Shown here piece by piece: positions 1 to 5,671 of a DNA stretch of 9,185 bases. Made by a program: the position numbers and the translations under genes. Each line of letters starts with the position of its first letter. The stretch's first letter is position 1. The notes beneath the pieces were generated by a model. That model was not told where the DNA came from. It saw only the letters and a program-made list of their open reading frames with translations, and ran no database searches. The stretch is taken from assembly GCA_910577605.1 (NCBI GenBank), contig CAJTON010000011.1:10897-20081 (forward strand), read 5' to 3'. This DNA is from an uncultured Butyrivibrio sp. GTDB taxonomy: Bacteria > Bacillota > Clostridia > Lachnospirales > Lachnospiraceae.

Positions 1-982
1 TGGAGCCGGCATCGATTCCCATGTAGCAGTTGCCTTTGTATGAAGCGAGATCACTCTTTTTGACGCATGCCTTATCGTGTCTTGCGTTAAATTCTTCATA
101 ATCTTCAGGGCTTGCGAAAAGAGGCTCCATGCGCTCAACTTCAAAATCAAGCCTGATATTGGCGGAAAGTCGTTCTATCAGGCTGTCAAGTCCGACGCGC
201 GCGTCCTCTTTATAAGTCATGGCCGAGCCTATGGCGGCGAAAAGATGCGAGTTATCCGGCGCGATTATGTATTCTCCGGTAAGGTGGAGAGTGCGGATAA
301 ACGCCTCCTTAAGCTCCGACAAAAAGTGCAGCGGGCCGCCGAGAAAAGCGACATGACCGCGTATAGGCTTGCCGCAGGCAAGACCGCTTATGGTCTGGTT
401 CACGACCGCCTGAAAGATAGACGCGGCAAGGTCTTCTCTTGTGGCGCCCTCGTTTATAAGAGGCTGGATGTCCGTCTTGGCGAACACGCCGCAGCGCGCC
501 GCGATGGGGTATATCGCCTTGTAATTCTTGGCGTATTCGTTAAGACCTGTCGCGTCCGTCTGCAAAAGAGACGCCATCTGGTCGATAAAAGAGCCTGTTC
601 CTCCGGCGCAGATGCCGTTCATACGCTGGTCTATTCCGCCTGTAAAATAAATGATCTTTGCGTCCTCGCCTCCCAGTTCGATAGCGACGTCGGTCTTGGG
701 CGCGTAGTAATTAAGCGCCGTTGATACGGCGACGACCTCCTGATTGAACGGGATATCAAGATGTCCGGCAAGCGTAAGACCGCCGGAGCCTGTTATGACC
801 GGATGCACAAAAACGGAGCCCGTGATCTCACGGGTCTTTTTTAACAGTCCGGCAAGCGTATCCTGTATATTGGCGAAATGTCTTTCATAATCGGAAAAAA
901 TAATATCGTTATTTTCGTTAAGAAGCGCGACCTTTATGGTGGTCGAGCCTATATCGATACCTAATTTGAATAAATCGTTCAT
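1..982 (-). CDS. 2-hydroxyacyl-CoA dehydratase activase, large two-domain type (partial, N-terminal 327 residues)
   Basis: The reading frame starts at the ATG complementary to 980-982 and runs open off the left edge. The protein begins with an ASKHA ATPase domain of the BadF/BadG/BcrA/BcrD family (residues about 6-258): phosphate-binding GIDIGSTTIKV at 8-18, ELGGEDAKI at 102-110, GICAGGTGSF at 123-132, ARCGVFAKTDIQ at 162-173 and FLGGPL at 213-218. Cys125 and Cys164 sit where the HgdC-type activator carries the cysteines that bind a [4Fe-4S] cluster between two subunits. Such activators use ATP to push one electron into a 2-hydroxyacyl-CoA dehydratase; they are cytoplasmic and oxygen-sensitive. 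A second ATPase domain starts at residue 321 (MGIDAGS), so this is the fused form, which in the family usually exceeds 1,400 residues and also carries dehydratase-like regions. The true substrate of these fused proteins is generally unknown. Start choice: it is the first ATG after an AAGGAGG, but the 21-base spacing is abnormal (see hairpin). Family call is firm; substrate is not known. Confidence 0.9.
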   Translation of the reverse strand, partial: MNDLFKLGIDIGSTTIKVALLNENNDIIFSDYERHFANIQDTLAGLLKKTREITGSVFVHPVITGSGGLTLAGHLDIPFNQEVVAVSTALNYYAPKTDVAIELGGEDAKIIYFTGGIDQRMNGICAGGTGSFIDQMASLLQTDATGLNEYAKNYKAIYPIAARCGVFAKTDIQPLINEGATREDLAASIFQAVVNQTISGLACGKPIRGHVAFLGGPLHFLSELKEAFIRTLHLTGEYIIAPDNSHLFAAIGSAMTYKEDARVGLDSLIERLSANIRLDFEVERMEPLFASPEDYEEFNARHDKACVKKSDLASYKGNCYMGIDAGS

Positions 983-987
983 AATGT

Positions 988-1010
988 GCGGCTTACCGCC
1001 GTACCTCCTT
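988..1010 (-). promoter_or_regulatory. Ribosome binding site separated from its ATG by a small hairpin
   Basis: On the minus strand AAGGAGG (complement of 1004-1010) lies 21 bases before the ATG at 982, too far for ordinary initiation. Between them GCGG-TAAG-CCGC (complement of 988-999) can fold into a 4-bp GC stem with a 4-base loop. Folding removes 12 bases and leaves an effective spacing of about 9. No other in-frame ATG, GTG or TTG lies between; an ATT directly before the ATG is the only alternative. The pairing is seen; its function is inferred. Confidence 0.5.
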
Positions 1011-1034
1011 GCGTAGCGTTTTGCTGATGTGCGC

Positions 1035-1049
1035 GGGCAGACTTTGCCC
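1035..1049 (-). other. Small stem-loop near the 5' end of the activase transcript
   Basis: GGGCA (1035-1039) and TGCCC (1045-1049) are complementary with a 5-base loop. The structure would lie within the first 20 bases or so of the leftward transcript predicted from the promoter at 1058-1086. A 5' stem of this kind can protect mRNA, but nothing here shows a specific role. Confidence 0.35.
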
Positions 1050-1057
1050 TAGCGAAT

Positions 1058-1086
1058 ATTATATATTAAGCGGATTTTTTTTTCAA
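1058..1086 (-). promoter_or_regulatory. Sigma-A type promoter for the activase gene
   Basis: On the minus strand TTGAAA (complement of 1081-1086) and a consensus TATAAT (complement of 1058-1063) are separated by exactly 17 bases, with an A-run in the first part of the spacer. Transcription would start near 1051, giving a leader of about 70 bases that contains two small hairpins. Confidence 0.75.
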
Positions 1087-1165
1087 CATAATAGAGTATT
1101 AAAAAAATATAAAAATATTGCCATAAATTCCAGACTGAAGAAGAAAACGGCAGCCGACATTTGGC

Positions 1166-1200
1166 TTGACAAACTATTGTCATAATTATAATATTATAAT
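1166..1200 (+). promoter_or_regulatory. Promoter of the corA unit with overlapping operator-like dyad
   Basis: A consensus -35 TTGACA lies at 1166-1171. Candidate -10 boxes are TATAAT at 1187-1192 (15-base spacing), TAATAT at 1189-1194 (17-base spacing, good at the key positions) and TATAAT at 1195-1200 (too far). The -35 is embedded in a perfect inverted repeat, TGACAA-ACTA-TTGTCA (1167-1182), placed where a repressor would block RNA polymerase. I do not recognise the regulator that would use it. Confidence 0.7.
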
Positions 1201-1237
1201 CAGACTGAAATAAATCTTTAGGAAAGGAAGTGGGCGC

Positions 1238-1327
1238 ATGGAAAGCGGACCTGATAATTATCACAGTTGCTGCACAATACTATATATGCGGTCACGGGAC
1301 TTTCATCTGAGCGCGGCGTTTTTATAA
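1238..1327 (+). CDS. Small leader ORF upstream of corA (29 codons)
   Basis: ATG at 1238 follows a purine-rich GGAAAGGAAG (1221-1230) with 7 bases between, and runs to TAA at 1325-1327. The peptide starts MESGPDN, has two adjacent cysteines at 11-12 (codons TGC TGC) and ends in SAAFL. It has no membrane segment and I recognise no family. It lies about 35 bases after the predicted transcription start and ends 52 bases before corA, so it has the position of a leader peptide. Known magnesium-transporter leader peptides (MgtL, CorL in Salmonella) act through ribosome progress on the leader; an equivalent role here is inference. It could also be a chance ORF, though the Shine-Dalgarno is good. Confidence 0.4.
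   Translation: MESGPDNYHSCCTILYMRSRDFHLSAAFL
1252..1263. repeat. 12-bp perfect palindrome
   Basis: TGATAATTATCA reads the same on both strands. It lies downstream of the predicted corA transcription start, inside codons 5-9 of the leader ORF. It resembles two overlapped GATAAT half-sites of Fur-type operators but lacks the usual 7-1-7 arrangement. It may be an operator or simply AT-rich chance. Confidence 0.3.
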
Positions 1328-1356
1328 TTAATAAATTCGTGCGTAATGAGCCGAGC

Positions 1357-1379
1357 CGTGTCCGCCGTGGGAGGACATG
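1357..1379 (+). promoter_or_regulatory. Hairpin covering the corA ribosome binding site and first ATG
   Basis: CGTGTCC (1357-1363) pairs with GGACATG (1373-1379) in a 7-bp stem with one G-U pair and a 9-base loop. It would bury part of the Shine-Dalgarno GGGAGG (1369-1374) and the ATG at 1377. A competing pairing exists: CACGG (1293-1297) with CCGTG (1365-1369), continued by GAC (1298-1300) with GTC (1360-1362); this would free the start. Complementarity is seen; switching is inferred. Confidence 0.4.
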
Positions 1380-2321
1380 ATGGTAAAGATTTTTAAGACT
1401 GAGGAAGCGGGAGCGTTTCAGATAGACGATTTTGAGGCAGGATGCTGGATCGCGATGACCAATCCTACCGCTGAGGAATTGTATAGGGTTTCCGCAAGGT
1501 ACAATATTGACGCGGACGACATGAGAGCGTCGTTGGATGAGGAAGAGCGTTCGCGTATCAGTGTCGAGGACGGCTATACGCTTATACTCGTAGACGTTCC
1601 GACGATAGAGGAGAGGAACGACAAGGACTGGTACGGTACAATACCGTTGGCGATAATAGTCTGCGATGAAGCTATAATAACTGTCTGCCTGGAGGATACA
1701 CCTGTGCTGACTGCGTTTATGGACGGGCGTGTGCGCAATTTTTATACCTACATGAAGACCCGCTTTATTTTTCAGATTCTGTACAGGAATTCCACGCTTT
1801 ACCTGAACTATCTGAGGATAATCGACAGGCGGAGTGACAGTATCGAGCAGAAACTTCACGAGGCGACGCGCAACAGGGAGCTTATAGAGCTTCTTGAGCT
1901 TGAGAAATCGCTCGTGTTCTTCACCACGTCGTTAAAGTCGAACGAGATAGTGCTTGAAAAGCTTCTCAAATCCAACGCTATCAAGAAATACCCTGAGGAC
2001 GAGGACCTGATCGAGGATGTTATCGTCGAGAACAAGCAGGCTATCGAGATGGCTAATATTTACAGCGGTATCTTAAACGGAACGATGGATACTTTCGCGT
2101 CCGTTATTTCTAACAATCAGAACAGTGTGATGAAATTTCTCACGACGGTTACGATCGTGCTTTCGATACCTACGATGATCGCGAGCTTTTACGGCATGAA
2201 CGTTAAATCGTCGGGAATGCCCTTTGCGGATAACAGTTGGGGATTTCTTATAGTAATAGGGATCTCGCTTGTCATCTCGCTTATAATAGTTTTTATTTTC
2301 AGAAAAAAGGATCTGTTTTAA
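1380..2321 (+). CDS. corA: CorA family magnesium/divalent cation transporter
   Basis: This is a 313-residue CorA-type channel (usual family size about 300-350) that carries Mg2+ or related divalent metals through the membrane as a pentamer. It has a large N-terminal cytoplasmic domain (about 1-205), a long stalk helix rich in charged residues, and two C-terminal membrane segments (about 250-271 and 288-308). The signature YGMN ends the first segment (GMN at 272-274), and a short basic tail (RKKDLF) follows the second. The external loop is GMNVKSSGMPFADN and lacks the MPEL motif of classical CorA, as is common in clostridial homologues; substrate may therefore differ (Mg2+, Co2+, Ni2+ or Zn2+ are possible). 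Two ATGs stand in tandem; the second (1380) is preferred because GGAGG is 5 bases before it, against 2 bases for 1377. The gene has its own promoter and a leader with a possible translational switch, and is followed closely by a rhomboid-like gene. Confidence 0.9.
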   Translation: MVKIFKTEEAGAFQIDDFEAGCWIAMTNPTAEELYRVSARYNIDADDMRASLDEEERSRISVEDGYTLILVDVPTIEERNDKDWYGTIPLAIIVCDEAIITVCLEDTPVLTAFMDGRVRNFYTYMKTRFIFQILYRNSTLYLNYLRIIDRRSDSIEQKLHEATRNRELIELLELEKSLVFFTTSLKSNEIVLEKLLKSNAIKKYPEDEDLIEDVIVENKQAIEMANIYSGILNGTMDTFASVISNNQNSVMKFLTTVTIVLSIPTMIASFYGMNVKSSGMPFADNSWGFLIVIGISLVISLIIVFIFRKKDLF

Positions 2322-2324
2322 ATT

Positions 2325-3239
2325 ATGAATTTTATGTATAAACTTGAACGTAAATTCGGCAGGTACGCGATAAAGAATCTCTCGCTGATCCTGATAATCT
2401 GCTATGCTGCGGGATATATAATGGATTTTATAAATCCGAGCTTCCTGTACTGGCTCACGCTTGACCCGTACGCGATAGCCCACGGTCAAGTGTGGAGGAT
2501 CGTAAGCTGGCTCCTGATACCGCCGCCCGAGAGCAACATATTTTTTGCGCTGATAATGTGCGTATTTTATTATTCTATCGGGACCACGCTTGAGAGGACA
2601 TGGGGGTCCTTTCAGTACAATGTGTATCTGTTTTCGGGAATGATATTCACGGCGCTTGGAAGCTTTCTGATGATGGGCTTTACCTATCTGTTCAAATCAG
2701 ACCTGCTTTTAAACGGAGCCCCGGCGTATTTCAGGATAGTTTCCACGGCGTTCAGCACATACTATGTGAATATGTCGATATTCCTGGCATACGCGGCGAC
2801 CTTCCCGGATAATCAGGTGCTTCTTATGTTCTTTATTCCTATAAAGGTTAAATGGCTTGGGCTGGTTTACGGTATATTCCTTGTGTATGAGATGATATCC
2901 GGATTAAGGATCAGGGACATCGGATATATATATCCTTTTGTCATCGGCTCGTCGTTACTCAATTTCGTCGTATTTTTCTTTACGACGCGCAATTATATAA
3001 GAATGAACAGGGCGCAGCGTAGGATGCACCGGGAATTTAAGCAGAACGCGAGAAAGGCGCAGAGGGATTCGCGCGCGGCGGGAGTCACAAAGCACAGGTG
3101 CGCGGTCTGCGGGCGGACGGAGAAGGACGGAGACGATCTTCAGTTCCGTTTCTGCTCCAAATGCGAGGGCGGCTACGAATTCTGTCAGGATCACTTATAT
3201 ACTCATATTCATTTTACAAAGGACAATAAACAGCAGTAA
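2325..3239 (+). CDS. Rhomboid-like membrane protein with C-terminal zinc ribbon, probably not a protease
   Basis: This 304-residue protein starts 3 bases after corA and has no strong Shine-Dalgarno of its own (an AAAAGGA lies about 14 bases upstream), suggesting translational coupling. About six hydrophobic segments span residues 15-220. The pattern GQVWRIVSWLLIPP (54-67) followed by GTTLERTWGSFQYN (86-99) is that of rhomboid/Derlin-type folds. Active rhomboids need GxSG in TM4 and a His in TM6; here the TM4 region reads YVNMSIF (147-153) and the last segment (201-220) has no His, so the dyad seems lost. After a basic stretch (224-258) comes a cytosolic zinc-ribbon-like module: Cys259, Cys262, Cys277, Cys280, with extra Cys287, His290, His294 and His296. 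Such pseudo-rhomboids bind or route membrane proteins rather than cut them; a role in handling CorA is inference from gene order only. No family name can be given with certainty. Confidence 0.75.
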   Translation: MNFMYKLERKFGRYAIKNLSLILIICYAAGYIMDFINPSFLYWLTLDPYAIAHGQVWRIVSWLLIPPPESNIFFALIMCVFYYSIGTTLERTWGSFQYNVYLFSGMIFTALGSFLMMGFTYLFKSDLLLNGAPAYFRIVSTAFSTYYVNMSIFLAYAATFPDNQVLLMFFIPIKVKWLGLVYGIFLVYEMISGLRIRDIGYIYPFVIGSSLLNFVVFFFTTRNYIRMNRAQRRMHREFKQNARKAQRDSRAAGVTKHRCAVCGRTEKDGDDLQFRFCSKCEGGYEFCQDHLYTHIHFTKDNKQQ

Positions 3240-3243
3240 AAAT

Positions 3244-3277
3244 CCGCCGTGGAAATCAAATCCACGGCGGTCTTTTT
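3244..3277. terminator. Bidirectional intrinsic terminator
   Basis: CCGCCGTGGA (3244-3253) and TCCACGGCGG (3261-3270) form a perfect 10-bp GC-rich stem with a 7-base loop, followed by TCTTTTT. Read on the minus strand the same stem is followed by ATTTTTA. It therefore ends both the corA unit from the left and the Bfd-like gene from the right, which converge here. Confidence 0.9.
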
Positions 3278-3288
3278 GAGATTACGGG

Positions 3289-3468
3289 TCAGCCTTTGAG
3301 CACTTCGTCGATCACGTTCTGTACGTCGCTTTCGCAGGCTCCGCATACGCTTCCCGCTCCGGTTGCTTCCTTTACTTCTTCATAAGTACGGGCGCCGGAC
3401 TCCACGGCTTCTTTTATCATTCCCGCGGTAACTCCGAGACAGCTGCATATTACGTCGTCACTGTTCAT
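3289..3468 (-). CDS. Bfd-like [2Fe-2S]-binding protein (59 residues)
   Basis: The frame runs from the ATG complementary to 3466-3468 to a TGA at 3289-3291 and encodes 59 residues. Cysteines at 8 and 10 (CSC) and 42 and 45 (CGAC) give CxC-x31-CxxC, the same spacing as the four cluster ligands of bacterioferritin-associated ferredoxin (Bfd), and the helical segment TAGMIKEAVESGARTYEEVKEA between them fits that fold (BFD-like [2Fe-2S] domain, also found in NirB, NifU and free-standing proteins). Likely a small cytoplasmic electron carrier or cluster-binding module; the partner is unknown, and no bacterioferritin gene is visible nearby. The Shine-Dalgarno AGGAG lies 7 bases before the start. It is a single-gene unit ending at the shared terminator. 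I could not assign its promoter. Confidence 0.85.
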   Translation of the reverse strand: MNSDDVICSCLGVTAGMIKEAVESGARTYEEVKEATGAGSVCGACESDVQNVIDEVLKG

Positions 3469-3560
3469 ATCAAATCTCCTTTTTGATTGTTTTATGTTAA
3501 TCCTTGACAGAAACTTTGGGTTTAATACGCGGACAAAAACAAAAATTGTGAGATATGCGG

Positions 3561-3589
3561 TTGATTTCCCATATTTTTACTGTTATTAT
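3561..3589 (+). promoter_or_regulatory. Extended -10 sigma-A type promoter for the chemoreceptor gene
   Basis: TTGATT (3561-3566) and TATTAT (3584-3589) are 17 bases apart, and TG at 3581-3582 makes an extended -10. The gene starts 35 bases further on. I see no motility-sigma (SigD/sigma-28) promoter, which in Bacillus has a TAAA and GCCGATAT pattern, so expression may not be tied to the flagellar regulon. Confidence 0.6.
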
Positions 3590-3624
3590 AGAATAAAGAT
3601 AATATAAAAACCAAGAAGAGACTA

Positions 3625-5499
3625 ATGAAAAAGATTATAACCAAAAGCCTTTTTATTTATATGCTGATAGCGTTATTTATAACTATAGGGGCTATTTTCG
3701 CGCTGCAGACAGTAGTAACGCGCAGAGCGAATAATGCTTCAAGCCAGAATAAGCTTGCGGACGTAAAGGAAAAACTCGCCAGCAATGATGAGAATATCGA
3801 AAGACTTAAAGAAAATCTCAGCCAGGATAATCTTGCCAAAACAAGAGCCTTTGCGGATATGCTTGCCAGCGACAGCACGATCTACGGAAATATGGACAGG
3901 CTGAATGAGATCAAGGAAAGACTGAGCGTGAACGAGCTGCATATAATTGACGAGGACGGGATCATAACCAGCTCCACAATAGAGGGTTACATAGGCTTTG
4001 ACATGAAGAGCGGGGAGCAGTCCAACGCGTTCATGGTTATAGTTGACGATCCGTCCATAGAGATAGCTCAGGAGCCGCAGGTCAACGTAGCCGAGGGAAT
4101 CGTTATGCAGTACATAGGCGTTGCGCGGAAAGACGCGAAGGGACTTGTGCAGGTGGGCGTCCAGCCGGAGGTTTTGGAGAATATGCTTGCCAGCACCGAA
4201 ATAGACAAAGTTCTCGGAGAGATCGATTTCGGCAGCAAGGGATATGTTTACGCGATAGATCCCGCCGAGGGAACGATACTTGCTCATCCGAACGATTCGC
4301 TTATAGGGACGGCTGCCGCGGACGCGGGATTTAAGGGCAGCTTGACGGGAAAAGGAAAGGCGAAGATCGATGGCGTGAGAGGATATTATCAGGCGGAGGA
4401 ATACAACGGTCAGATAATAGGAACCTTCATGCCGGCGAACGAGTACTATAAGCAGCGTACCAGTCAGACTCTTGTTGTTTCGCTGAGTATGCTTATCATT
4501 TTCGGGGCGCTGCTTTTTATGATAAACCGCATGGTTGATAAGAAGATCGTAAGCGGAATAAACAGGATAACGAACTCCATGAAGGAAATATCGGAGGGAG
4601 ATTTTGACATTGTCGTGGACGAGAAGGGAAATCCGGAGTTTACTCTTCTTTCAAACAGCATCAATAAAATGGTCGGAAATATCAGCCGAAATATGGATGA
4701 GAATGAACATCTGCTTGAGCGTCAGAAAGAGGATATGGAAAACAACCTCAGACTGATACAGAATATAAAGGATGTCTGCGTTGACCTTAACCGCGTGTCG
4801 GGCGAAACGATGGAGAATGCCGAGGGAATCTTCGCGGGAACAGGAGAGCAGGAGAAGGCTGTGACGGATCTAAAGGAAATTATGAACCGTCTTACGCTTG
4901 AGCTTAACAACAGCGTGGAGGTTTCCGTGAACGTTACGGAGGCGGCGGGAGTAACCGTGGACAGAATACTTCAGATACAGTCGCAGATGAGTCTGCTCAA
5001 AAGCTCGATGCAGAATATAAGCGAAATGTCCATGGATATTGAAAAGATAATCGGAGAGATCAATTCCATAGCGTCGCAGACAAACCTGCTTTCACTGAAC
5101 GCCTCCATAGAAGCTGCAAGAGCCGGAGAGCTTGGAAGAGGCTTTGCCATAGTCGCGGCGCAGGTCGGAGAGCTTGCGTCAAGAAGCGCGCAGGCGGCAA
5201 GAGAGACGGGAGAGCTTATCAACAATTCGATTGAAGCCATAGAAAACGGCAAGATGATCACCGACAAAACGGTGGAGGCTTTTGAGGCTGCCGTCAAGGA
5301 TATAGAAAGAACGGGACGCGACGTTGAGGGCATAACGGACATGGTAAGGCATAATGTGGACAGCGTGTCGGACGCGGTGAGTCAGATGGGAAGGATATCC
5401 AACGTGGTTGAGGAGAATATGAGGATTTCCCAAAATACCAAACAGGCATCCTCAAATATGGCTGACGTTGCGGGCAAACTTATGGATATGGTGGAGTAA
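3625..5499 (+). CDS. Methyl-accepting chemotaxis protein with double-Cache sensor
   Basis: This 624-residue transmembrane chemoreceptor should report an external ligand to CheA/CheW at the inner face of the membrane. Order of parts: membrane segment 1 (about 8-30), an external sensor of about 250 residues (31-280), membrane segment 2 (281-301), HAMP linker (about 302-356) and a long coiled-coil signalling domain (about 360-624). The sensor looks like dCache: a long helix with the membrane-distal module (about 36-195), then a second module containing KGYVYAIDPAEGTILAHP (205-222). The ligand is not predictable. The hairpin tip, which binds CheA and CheW, is TNLLSLNASIEAARAGELGR (486-505) continuing GFAIVAAQVGELASRSA (506-522); AAQVGELA replaces the commoner ADEVRKLA, a variant I associate with clostridial receptors. 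There is no C-terminal pentapeptide tether for CheR. The ribosome site is weak (AAGAAGAG). The gene is alone; no che or fla gene lies beside it. Confidence 0.93.
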   Translation: MKKIITKSLFIYMLIALFITIGAIFALQTVVTRRANNASSQNKLADVKEKLASNDENIERLKENLSQDNLAKTRAFADMLASDSTIYGNMDRLNEIKERLSVNELHIIDEDGIITSSTIEGYIGFDMKSGEQSNAFMVIVDDPSIEIAQEPQVNVAEGIVMQYIGVARKDAKGLVQVGVQPEVLENMLASTEIDKVLGEIDFGSKGYVYAIDPAEGTILAHPNDSLIGTAAADAGFKGSLTGKGKAKIDGVRGYYQAEEYNGQIIGTFMPANEYYKQRTSQTLVVSLSMLIIFGALLFMINRMVDKKIVSGINRITNSMKEISEGDFDIVVDEKGNPEFTLLSNSINKMVGNISRNMDENEHLLERQKEDMENNLRLIQNIKDVCVDLNRVSGETMENAEGIFAGTGEQEKAVTDLKEIMNRLTLELNNSVEVSVNVTEAAGVTVDRILQIQSQMSLLKSSMQNISEMSMDIEKIIGEINSIASQTNLLSLNASIEAARAGELGRGFAIVAAQVGELASRSAQAARETGELINNSIEAIENGKMITDKTVEAFEAAVKDIERTGRDVEGITDMVRHNVDSVSDAVSQMGRISNVVEENMRISQNTKQASSNMADVAGKLMDMVE

Positions 5500-5526
5500 T
5501 TTTTGAATTTATAACGGGAAAATACA

Positions 5527-5543
5527 GTTTTTTTCAAAAAAAC
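5527..5543. repeat. A/T inverted repeat between the chemoreceptor gene and rimP
   Basis: GTTTTTTT-C-AAAAAAAC is a perfect dyad just upstream of the rimP -35 box. The stem is A-T only with a one-base centre, so it is a poor terminator. Its A-tract sits where an UP element would stimulate the rimP promoter, which is the likelier role. No strong terminator for the chemoreceptor gene is visible in 5500-5600. Confidence 0.4.
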
Positions 5544-5544
5544 C

Positions 5545-5573
5545 TTGCATTTCCTATATAAGTGTGATAATAT
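5545..5573 (+). promoter_or_regulatory. Promoter of the rimP-nusA-infB operon
   Basis: TTGCAT (5545-5550) and TAATAT (5568-5573) have a 17-base spacer. Transcription would start near 5580, leaving a leader of about 90 bases before rimP that contains the hairpin at 5601-5624. Confidence 0.6.
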
Positions 5574-5600
5574 TTCCAATAGATTATAAAGAATTTACTT

Positions 5601-5632
5601 GAGTGAGCTTTTCGGAGCTCACTCTTTCATTT
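5601..5632 (+). terminator. Leader hairpin with interrupted U-tract, candidate NusA-dependent attenuator
   Basis: GAGTGAGCT (5601-5609) pairs perfectly with AGCTCACTC (5616-5624); a further T-G pair would leave a TTCG loop. The stem is followed by TTTCATTT, a broken U-tract, so it would be a suboptimal terminator. In Bacillus subtilis weak terminators with interrupted U-tracts depend on NusA, and nusA is autoregulated by termination in the 5' leader of its operon without an antiterminator. This hairpin has that position and character. It would also catch read-through from the chemoreceptor gene. Confidence 0.6.
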
Positions 5633-5639
5633 GTACGGA

Positions 5640-5652
5640 CGGCAGAAAGCCG
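5640..5652 (+). other. Small hairpin next to the rimP ribosome binding site
   Basis: CGGC (5640-5643) and GCCG (5649-5652) can pair around AGAAA. The stem ends just before GGAGGGAAGGAAG and leaves the rimP Shine-Dalgarno open. It may be chance; I see no alternative partner. Confidence 0.2.
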
Positions 5653-5671
5653 GAGGGAAGGAAGTGATGAA

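Noticed and set aside
77..724. 215-codon plus-strand ORF
   Set aside because: It is the opposite-strand shadow of the activase gene, whose ATPase and cluster motifs are clear on the minus strand.
1207..1376. M-box or other known riboswitch in the corA leader
   Set aside because: I could not find the conserved core sequences of the M-box, Mn2+ (yybP-ykoY), NiCo or fluoride classes; a covariance-model search would settle it.
1218..1859. 213-codon minus-strand ORF over the corA start
   Set aside because: It is antisense to corA and its leader, with no recognisable motif or ribosome site.
2073..2489. 138-codon minus-strand ORF across the corA/rhomboid junction
   Set aside because: Highly basic low-quality translation, antisense to two supported genes.
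3504..3528. TTGACA followed by TAATAC as a promoter
   Set aside because: The spacing is only 13 bases; the promoter at 3561-3589 is far better placed.
3739..4287. 182-codon minus-strand ORF inside the chemoreceptor gene
   Set aside because: Shadow of the sensor domain coding frame; no family features.
5603..5671. Upstream start for rimP at 5603
   Set aside because: It would add 23 residues unlike RimP and has no ribosome site; it lies within the leader hairpin.
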